Below are positions 58,517 to 64,000 of a DNA stretch of 64,000 nucleotides, piece by piece; position 1 is the first letter of the stretch; each line of letters begins with the position of its first letter. The notes beneath the pieces are model-generated. The model was not told the origin of the DNA. It worked only from the letters and a program-made list of their open reading frames with translations, and did no database searches. Source of the DNA: a virus. The DNA is taken from the IMG/VR virus record IMGVR_UViG_3300044695_003432, positions 21,133 through 85,132 of that record. One strand, 5' to 3'. A program made the position numbers and the translations under genes.

Positions 58517-59079
58517 GGGGTCCTTTGGTTTGTCCATTGCTCGGCCATCGCTTCTGCGATGCCGAGGTATGTGGCACTCCGCTTCTTCCAGCGGTCGGGG
58601 CCGGGTGATTCGTTGTGAACTCTCCCCTTTCGTCCCGAGACGATGCTGGTGGGGACGAGGGGAAGCAGACCGCGGAGCCAGAGGCAGGTTGCCTTGGTCT
58701 CTCCGTGGCCGAACTGCCAAGGCTGCACGATCTGGGTGTACGGCGGAAGCTCCGCGTACTTGTGCGGGATCGGGTTCTCAACGGCAACCCGAGGGATTGG
58801 GAGGTTCAAGCACCACAGGAAGAACTCCCGTGCTTCTCGAAGTTCTTGCCACAGGTTTCGCTCGTGGAGCCGCCGCACCCCGGAGTTGCACAATCGAGTA
58901 CAGGGAGGGTGACACACGGCGGCGTCAAACCCCGATAGGTCAGCGTTGCGTACATCGCCAACCACATGCGGCCCGTCTGTCTCCGAGGGGAGCAGATCGA
59001 ACGATACGGCCTCGTGGCCTCTTCGCCGGAACGCATCTCGCACAGTCCCCGTGAACTCACAGATGACTGCTATTTTCAT
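58513..59079 (-). CDS. cytosine-C5-methyltransferase-like protein (unit B)
   Basis: 188 residues from MKIAVICEFTGTVRDAFRR, with AAAGGA ahead. Rossmann-type start, CHPPCTRLCNSG in the place of the catalytic PPCQ loop, and VAVENPIPHKYAE like motif ENV. Known phage families with HPPCT are annotated as DNA (cytosine) methylase-like but are shorter than Dcm and lack a clear target-recognition region. Activity is uncertain. Sits directly after the RNA polymerase gene. Confidence 0.65.
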   Translation of the reverse strand: MKIAVICEFTGTVRDAFRRRGHEAVSFDLLPSETDGPHVVGDVRNADLSGFDAAVCHPPCTRLCNSGVRRLHERNLWQELREAREFFLWCLNLPIPRVAVENPIPHKYAELPPYTQIVQPWQFGHGETKATCLWLRGLLPLVPTSIVSGRKGRVHNESPGPDRWKKRSATYLGIAEAMAEQWTNQRTP

Positions 59080-59105
59080 CGAGTCCTTTGCGTAATCGGA
59101 TGGAT

Positions 59106-61571
59106 TCAAGAAAAGAAATAAGCACTCTGCTCGACAAGCCCAAGATCCAGCGTCCCTTTGGCAGGGACCGGCGGAACCTCAACCCCATCGGGCAAGAGTT
59201 CGATCACCGACTGACGGAGATCTTCGAGGACATCCCGGCTCTCGTGGATGTGGCGGAAGACTTGACGAGTGACGGCGAACATCGTGTCCATGTCCGCGGC
59301 CAAGCTTCCGTAGGAGTCGTGAACCATCTGGAAGGTGCGGATGCCGAGGTCATAGCAACGGTTCACGGTGAGCATCATGCACGCTGCGTCGTAGGAGTGA
59401 ACGAAGTGGGGGCCGGAGGAGGATGCCTGCCTTCGCCGGTCGATCTCCTTGGTAGCCACGTCACACCGCATGGCGTACACCTTGTCTCCCACCTTGGTCA
59501 GGATCTTCTTCTCGGCCATGAGCTCGGGGGCGACCTGGACATGGAAGCCGGTGGAGTGGACGGTGTAGCGGAGAGGCATCCCGTTCTGGGCACAGAGCGA
59601 GGCAAGGGTTCGGACGTAGTTCATCGTCACGGTGGGGCCGGAGATCAGATCGTGGATCGCGGTCCAGACCACCTTCGAGAGGTACGAGTAGGAGATCTCC
59701 TTGGGCTTCACGATCCCGAGCTTCTTGAGGTGAGCCTCGGCTGCTTCTCGGGTGTAGTCCTCACAGGACTTGTACGTTCCCCCGTAGGGGAAGACCATCA
59801 CCGGACGCTTCACAACCTTTCGGGGGACTCCGACCTCAAGCCAGAATCGGGCATTGGCGATGGCTTCGGCGGCGGATCGGCTTCGTGCTTTCTTGGACTT
59901 GGGGAGGAACTTGGTTCCGTCCTCTTGGCCGAGAAGGCATACGACTCGATCCGCGACGGCTGAGTAGATGTCGGAGGGTTTGTCACTCGGCACAAGGTTG
60001 ACCTGAGCCCCGGCCACTTCATCACGAGACATCGCTGCAAGGTGTTGAATACCGTTGCATGTTCCGTCAATCCCCACGATGAGTGACGATCGGTGAGCCT
60101 CACCATGCTCTGCCACTCCTCGGTAGTCAAGGCAAGCGGCAAGGAACTGCCAAGGGGAATCTGCTTCAGTCCACCAACGATGAACCAGGGGCTCGGCTGC
60201 ACACCGGAGAATGTCATCCTTCTTGCTTCGCGTCCAATCCTGCCGAGCCTCGAAAGATACCTTGTCCACTCCGAAACAGTTGGCGAGGTGGATCTCAAGC
60301 CAACGGATTCCCGACTGACCGAGAGGCTTAGACTCTTGGGATCGCAGAAGAGAGCGAGAAAGATCGTCTCCTTGGGGTTGTAGAAAACGCGGTCGGTAGT
60401 AAGCCCGACCACGAAAGTCGAGACGAACGGGTGCGTACGTTTTCTCGTATCGGCGGAACTGGTGGCAGGCAGCTCTGGTCTTGATGAGACCCACACGCTG
60501 AGATCGCCACGCAAGGTTTCTTCGGAGAGAGTCGGCGGCTCGCTCCTTCCACTCGATCCAGGGCTTGGGGTTCTCTGCGTCATACTCAGGCTCCGGTGGC
60601 TTTGGTTCATCGAACTTCTGCGGGAGCCCCTCCACCGGGATGCCCGCTTCCCAGACCTGCTCGAAGATCTCAAGCATGGCCTCGTTCACCCTGAAGGCGG
60701 AGGACTGCATGGCGTTGACCGCCTTGTAGACTTCCGGCATGGGGTTCTCTACCCGGTCCTTGGCCTCCGCTCTCCGGCGGGAGATGATGAGAGGGGACTT
60801 GAGGCGGGGGATCTTGTACCCGCCCATCTGCCCCGGCCCCCACTCATCGGGCTCACAGATCATCCATTGCTCGCATGTTTGCAGGAGGGTGGACTGGCGA
60901 TCGAACTCCTCGATCCATGCGATGATCTCTTGAGACGCCACCGCTCGATACATGAACCCCCGGCCCTTCTTCCGGCGTTGCCGGAGGATCTCAACCGCTC
61001 CGGTGGAGTCGGCAAAGATCTGGACCAGGGCTGTACCGACGTGCATCTTGTGGGCGTTGGTCCACTCGGTATGCTGAAGGTTGAACTTTCGGATGGTGTG
61101 GTTCAGCATCGACCGCTTGACGATGCCCATGAACCCGCGGGGGTGTTCCTTGAGGTTCTTGATGACTTTGTTGTAGAGCTGGGGATGGGCCGACTCCATC
61201 TCCGAGTAGTTCAGCTCCTCTTGGATTCGACGGCCAATGGCGGTGGCGGTTGTGGCGAAGGACCGGGTGTGTCCGATCTCGTTCAGGATCGCTTGGGTGG
61301 CGATGAAGGACAAGACCCAAGGATCGAGCATCGAGAACAGGCGGATGTAGAGGGCCTGCCTGGTGGGCTTGACATCGACCTCAGCGATTGCCTTCTCGAT
61401 TGCCCCGGCGAAGGGGGGGATGAGGAGTTCGGTGAGCTTCCTTCCGGCCTTGGTGGCTCCCTCCATCCGCTTCGAGCGGAGGCGGTGCTGGGAGTTCCAG
61501 TAGTCCTGCTGGCGGAGGAGACACCCCTCCTCCTCCAAGGCGATCTCTTCCTTGAGAAGATCCTTTGTCAT
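59106..61571 (-). CDS. single-subunit DNA-dependent RNA polymerase (unit B)
   Basis: 821 residues. Asp about 502 in GIDGTCNGIQHLAAMSRD, Lys about 588 and Tyr about 596 in VKRPVMVFPYGG, Asp about 752 in MVHDSYGSL: all catalytic motifs of the T7 type. The N-terminal domain contains EEEGCLLRQQDYWNSQHRL. It precedes the replication genes, as in T7 and in cyanophage/pelagiphage genomes, unlike unit A. Its start has AAGGAG about 11 bases ahead. Confidence 0.95.
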   Translation of the reverse strand: MTKDLLKEEIALEEEGCLLRQQDYWNSQHRLRSKRMEGATKAGRKLTELLIPPFAGAIEKAIAEVDVKPTRQALYIRLFSMLDPWVLSFIATQAILNEIGHTRSFATTATAIGRRIQEELNYSEMESAHPQLYNKVIKNLKEHPRGFMGIVKRSMLNHTIRKFNLQHTEWTNAHKMHVGTALVQIFADSTGAVEILRQRRKKGRGFMYRAVASQEIIAWIEEFDRQSTLLQTCEQWMICEPDEWGPGQMGGYKIPRLKSPLIISRRRAEAKDRVENPMPEVYKAVNAMQSSAFRVNEAMLEIFEQVWEAGIPVEGLPQKFDEPKPPEPEYDAENPKPWIEWKERAADSLRRNLAWRSQRVGLIKTRAACHQFRRYEKTYAPVRLDFRGRAYYRPRFLQPQGDDLSRSLLRSQESKPLGQSGIRWLEIHLANCFGVDKVSFEARQDWTRSKKDDILRCAAEPLVHRWWTEADSPWQFLAACLDYRGVAEHGEAHRSSLIVGIDGTCNGIQHLAAMSRDEVAGAQVNLVPSDKPSDIYSAVADRVVCLLGQEDGTKFLPKSKKARSRSAAEAIANARFWLEVGVPRKVVKRPVMVFPYGGTYKSCEDYTREAAEAHLKKLGIVKPKEISYSYLSKVVWTAIHDLISGPTVTMNYVRTLASLCAQNGMPLRYTVHSTGFHVQVAPELMAEKKILTKVGDKVYAMRCDVATKEIDRRRQASSSGPHFVHSYDAACMMLTVNRCYDLGIRTFQMVHDSYGSLAADMDTMFAVTRQVFRHIHESRDVLEDLRQSVIELLPDGVEVPPVPAKGTLDLGLVEQSAYFFS

Positions 61572-61678
61572 TGATAAACAGTCTCCTTGGATGTATTTGA
61601 GAGGTAGTCCTAATGGACTACTCCTGCGTCTATAAACCAGAACTGTCTCTGAGTCTGTCTCTGCGTACTTCTACTCGT

Positions 61679-61726
61679 CCTAGTACTACTCCTAGTACTA
61701 CTCCTAGTACTACTCCTAGTACTACT
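61679..61726. repeat. 12-bp tandem repeats, four exact units
   Basis: Unit CCTAGTACTACT at 61679, 61691, 61703 and 61715. Each unit contains CTAG and the palindrome AGTACT. Possible protein-binding iterons. Confidence 0.95.
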
Positions 61727-61761
61727 CCCCCTACTACTCTGTCTCTAGGGGGAGTCTTTTT
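61724..61761 (+). terminator. terminator-like hairpin reading on the plus strand
   Basis: Perfect 10-bp stem ACTCCCCCTA / TAGGGGGAGT with a 12-base loop, then CTTTTTC on the plus strand. No plus-strand gene ends here, so it may serve an antisense or regulatory RNA, or act as a stem on the minus strand. Confidence 0.55.
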
Positions 61762-62097
61762 CTCCCACATATAGTCCATTTTGTGCCCGAAAGTACTTAC
61801 GGATGCCACTTTTCGTCTATAAAATAGGGGGTCCGTGGTAGATAACAGGGGGTTCTACTAGGTGAGGGTGTTTCCCCTGTTTAGGGGGTAGGTGTTTTAG
61901 GTCTCCTTTCGGTGTGTGTCTTTGGTGCCAGTCACACCCAAGCCCCATTCCCCCGGCACAATGCCGCGGGTGCCTGCTGTGCCTGACTCCCCAGAAAGCC
62001 CATGCTCAAACGGAAATGATTCCTTTCCCCTCTCGGATGGAAAAGAATCGAGAAATCCCCGCTCATCGCGGGGATCAATCTCACTCTCGGATGTAGT

Positions 62098-62146
62098 CTC
62101 GAACGGATTTTGAATCCGCTGCGGATGCCAGTTTCGCCACTCCGGC
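62098..62146 (-). other. tRNA-Leu(CAA) 5' half: candidate attP core (unit B)
   Basis: Read on the minus strand from 62146: acceptor arm GCCGGAG, TG, D stem GCG / CGC with an 11-base loop containing CTGG, anticodon stem GCGGA / TCCGT with loop TTCAAAA, so anticodon CAA. The acceptor 3' strand (CTCCGGC) and T arm are missing downstream, so it is only half a tRNA. It lies 16 bases after the integrase stop. Phage integrases often use such tRNA segments as the crossover site, including tRNA-Leu in related marine podoviruses. Confidence 0.7.
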
Positions 62147-62161
62147 GAGGGTTTCAGGAGT

Positions 62162-63205
62162 CTATGCAGTCACCGCGGGCGGTGTCTGTGCCTGTGCCGG
62201 ATCGTGTAGACGCAGGCCCACAAAGTCTGCACTCGATAGAACCTTGACCGCATCCATGAGATTCTGCGGGGCCAGGTGGGCGTACCTCATGGTCGTCACG
62301 ATGGACCGATGGCCGAGGAGCTTGCTCACGGTCTGGAGCTCCACCCCCCGCTGGACCAACCGAGAGGCGAAGGTGTGTCGGAGCGAGTGGATGACGAACT
62401 GAGAATCGGTCTCAAGGCCGAGATGTTCCCGCATCCGAGCCCAGTAGTAGTCGCACTGAGAGACGGTCAGGTTCCAGGGCCTAGGGGAATCCTTGGGTCT
62501 GGACTCGAAAGCCCGCTTCGCTCTAGGAGTCATTGGAACCCGCCTGTGGCCTCCGTTCTTGGTAAGGTAGAGGGCTAGCCAGTCACCCTCGAAAGCGTCC
62601 CAGCGAGCCTCTAATGCCTCTGAGAGACGAACCCCGGAGTCGATCAGGAACTCGACCAGGGAGTGCATGTCGAGGTTGCCGGTTTGCCAGAACCAGGAGA
62701 GCACCCGAGCCTCTTCGTCTACAGACAGATACCTAATGCGGTGCTGAGACTCCCGCTGCCGGTGGATCGGGGGAACCCGCTGGAGCCACCCTCGGGTTTC
62801 CCCCAGTCGAAGCATCTTGGACAGAGCAGCGAGCTTGCGGTTGATCGTGGCTCCAGAGCAGCCTCGTTCCTTCAGCCGTTGGATCATGGCTTCGATGGCG
62901 AGGTGGGTGATATGCTTCACCTCGACATCCCCGAGGAGATCCACCACGTCGTCGGCGTTGAGAACAGAAGTCCGTTCCCCCTTGGACCCTTTCCAGAACT
63001 TCTCCACAGCGAGGTCTCGGAGGGCTCCGAGGGTACGCTTCTCGGGGGTTTCGTACCCCTCGATGGGGAGACCGGCGATGAGCTTGGCCTTGATGTCCGT
63101 CTCCGCGGCCTCGGCCTCGGCTTTGGTGCCGAAGCCGGACATGCGGACTCGCCTCCCGGAGTGGGAGACATCGGCCTGCCAGGTGTTGCCGCGTTGCTTG
63201 GGCAT
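62162..63205 (-). CDS. int: tyrosine recombinase / integrase (unit B)
   Basis: 347 residues. N-terminal arm-binding region (MPKQRGNTWQADVSHSGRR), core-binding region (about 65-170), catalytic domain with Arg about 193 (SGVRLSEALEARW), His-x-x-Arg at about 273-276 (HSLRHTFASRLV), GHRSIVTTM and the nucleophile Tyr about 308 (MRYAH). All catalytic residues are present. It should insert the phage at the tRNA-Leu site next to its stop codon. Confidence 0.95.
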   Translation of the reverse strand: MPKQRGNTWQADVSHSGRRVRMSGFGTKAEAEAAETDIKAKLIAGLPIEGYETPEKRTLGALRDLAVEKFWKGSKGERTSVLNADDVVDLLGDVEVKHITHLAIEAMIQRLKERGCSGATINRKLAALSKMLRLGETRGWLQRVPPIHRQRESQHRIRYLSVDEEARVLSWFWQTGNLDMHSLVEFLIDSGVRLSEALEARWDAFEGDWLALYLTKNGGHRRVPMTPRAKRAFESRPKDSPRPWNLTVSQCDYYWARMREHLGLETDSQFVIHSLRHTFASRLVQRGVELQTVSKLLGHRSIVTTMRYAHLAPQNLMDAVKVLSSADFVGLRLHDPAQAQTPPAVTA

Positions 63206-63208
63206 GGG

Positions 63209-63541
63209 TCAGCCTTTCTCGATGGAGTCCAGGGCCTTGCGGAGGAGGGAGTGGCCAAAGGGGGTGAGGTACAGGAGCTTCCTCCGCATGTCGTCCTTCG
63301 GGATGTCGTAGTACACAATGTCAGGGGATCGGTGACGCGAGCGGTCGCGGGAGTACATGAAGATCACCGCTCGGCTGACTGAAGCCTGAGAGATCCCATG
63401 CACCTCGCAGATCTCACTCGGGGAGCACCCAGGGTGGGAAGCGATGTACAGGAATATCTGAAGGTGCCGGATGGCGAACTCGTCGTTCACTTCTCCGAAC
63501 ACGGCCAGGGCTTTAGTCAACTTGCCGATTCGCTGGTCCAT
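63209..63541 (-). CDS. winged helix-turn-helix regulator, MarR-like (unit B)
   Basis: 110 residues. HLQIFLYIASHPGCSPSEIC, EVHGISQASVSRAVIFM (recognition helix) and KLLYLTPFGHSLLRKALDS (wing and C-terminal helix) form a typical MarR-type winged helix. It lies three bases ahead of int. It may act as the lysogeny or integrase regulator, since no CI-type repressor is visible. Confidence 0.8.
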   Translation of the reverse strand: MDQRIGKLTKALAVFGEVNDEFAIRHLQIFLYIASHPGCSPSEICEVHGISQASVSRAVIFMYSRDRSRHRSPDIVYYDIPKDDMRRKLLYLTPFGHSLLRKALDSIEKG

Positions 63542-63698
63542 TGTGTCCTCCCCGGACGAGGTAAATCTCGAAGCGACTCCATCGGATGATGGTCTCGTTG
63601 GGAGTATATTCCCAATCGAGCCTCCGCTGGATTCTCGGATATGCTAGAATCAGAAGTTCTCCCAGATAGGGGATCTTTACGTCAACGATTCTTTTCAT
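63513..63698 (-). CDS. small unrecognised protein (unit B)
   Basis: 61 residues, MKRIVDVKIPYLGELLILA onward. Overlaps the regulator start by 29 bases. Not recognised. Confidence 0.45.
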   Translation of the reverse strand: MKRIVDVKIPYLGELLILAYPRIQRRLDWEYTPNETIIRWSRFEIYLVRGGHNGPANRQVD

Positions 63699-63717
63699 CT
63701 AGGCCTCCGTGCCAGCC

Positions 63718-63864
63718 CTACGAGCAGAGCCGTAGGCAGGTTTCCAGAAAACGCAGGGAAAGGTAGATCGTCAGAGCTAGGAGCCAGATCAAGGCTCCCA
63801 TGAGCAGGGCGAAAAGGATTGCGGGAGAGTAGAGGGTGAGGGTGAGGATGTCGAGGGGTTTCAT
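63718..63864 (-). CDS. 48-residue membrane protein (unit B)
   Basis: From ATG at 63864, MKPLDILTLTLYSPAILFA to CLRLCS; one long membrane helix (about residues 14-40). AAGGGGAA precedes the ATG. It occupies the slot that a soluble 110-residue protein holds in unit A. Confidence 0.5.
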   Translation of the reverse strand: MKPLDILTLTLYSPAILFALLMGALIWLLALTIYLSLRFLETCLRLCS

Positions 63865-64000
63865 CGCTTCCCCTTCCGCTCGGTGCCGTTGAGGATGGCG
63901 AGGATGTCGCGCTTGTGGATGTACCAGCGGTCGGGTGCCGCCTGCTCGCACAGTTCCCTCACCCTGCGGAGTTTCTCGCGGTCGTTCGTCCACTCGCGGG
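63863..64000 (-). CDS. small basic early protein, unit B copy, 5' end missing
   Basis: The last 45 codons of a homologue of the unit A gene at 21874-22128 (WTNDREKLRRVRELCEQAAP to GTERKGK, ending Arg instead of Pro before the stop). The start is beyond the window. The stop overlaps the next ATG. Confidence 0.7.
63866..64000. repeat. 135-bp direct repeat, copy 2
   Basis: Matches 21879-22013 with one difference and is cut by the end of the window. Offset between the copies is 41,987 bp. Confidence 0.95.

Larger units (their letters stand above)
61572..62097. promoter_or_regulatory. repeat-rich control region upstream of RNA polymerase (unit B)
   Basis: 526 bases without a gene, locally AT-rich. 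It holds a hairpin near the polymerase start (GTAGTCC / GGACTAC), the direct repeat CGTCTATAAA at 61627-61636 and 61814-61823, four 12-bp tandem repeats, a plus-strand terminator-like stem, and CTCTCGGATG repeats near the attP candidate. On the minus strand the direct repeat reads TTTATAGACG, which has a TATAG core like T7-type promoters; a host -10 box is an alternative. Confidence 0.45.

Noticed and set aside
62020-62146. Complete tRNA-Leu gene
   Set aside because: Only acceptor 5' strand, D arm and anticodon arm can be folded; no CTCCGGC strand or T arm follows, so a functional tRNA is not encoded.
61572-62160. CRISPR array
   Set aside because: The 12-bp repeats are directly tandem without spacers; no cas genes are present anywhere in the window.

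Overview
The window is phage DNA throughout; I see no bacterial chromosomal gene. It holds parts of two different T7-like short-tailed phages (Autographivirales type: single-subunit RNA polymerase, gp8/gp9/gp10/gp11/gp12/gp14-16 virion genes) joined end to end. Almost every gene is on the minus strand, so both units read right to left. The DNA looks GC-rich, and genes are tightly packed with ATGA or TAATG overlaps. The host is unknown. A tRNA-Leu(CAA) fragment and an integrase in the second unit suggest a lysogenic lifestyle there.

Unit A (about 1-27.2 kb). From right to left: a probable sigma70-type early promoter (about 26.95 kb); a run of small unrecognised early genes (26.8-22.1 kb), most of them separated by a repeated two-hairpin element; the RNA polymerase (21.5-19.1 kb); a gp7.3-like protein, portal, scaffold and major capsid protein; two paralogous beta-rich virion proteins flanking a CE4-type polysaccharide deacetylase; a lipoprotein and a holin-like protein; a tail or fibre protein; gp11; gp12 split into two cistrons; gp14- and gp15-like proteins; and the start of a gp16-like giant protein that runs off the left end. 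The polymerase sits directly before the virion genes, as in phiKMV-type phages, but no DNA replication genes lie beside it.

Junction (about 27.0-27.7 kb). A minus-strand terminator and a gene-poor stretch separate unit A early DNA from the late end of unit B.

Unit B (about 27.2-64 kb). From right to left: a small-gene cluster, a winged-helix regulator, a tyrosine integrase and a tRNA-Leu half (attP candidate); a repeat-rich control region; a second, divergent RNA polymerase; then a complete replication and nucleotide block (cytosine-methylase-like protein, SSB, RusA, primase-helicase, family A DNA polymerase, HNH nuclease, exonuclease, ThyX, DNA methyltransferase, dNTP pyrophosphohydrolase); then gp7.3-like protein, portal, scaffold, beta-helix protein, capsid, gp11, an enlarged gp12, gp13/14/15/16-like internal virion proteins, holin, small terminase, a glycosidase-like protein and large terminase.

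The last 135 bases (63866-64000) repeat 21879-22013 with one mismatch, so equivalent early positions of the two units lie 41,987 bp apart, close to one T7-like genome length. The contig could be a real tandem or hybrid, or an assembly join of two co-occurring relatives. The signals most worth following are the intergenic hairpin elements at 23.6-26.9 kb, the ART-like domains in the unit B gp16-like protein, the split gp12, the virion deacetylase, and the tRNA-Leu attP.
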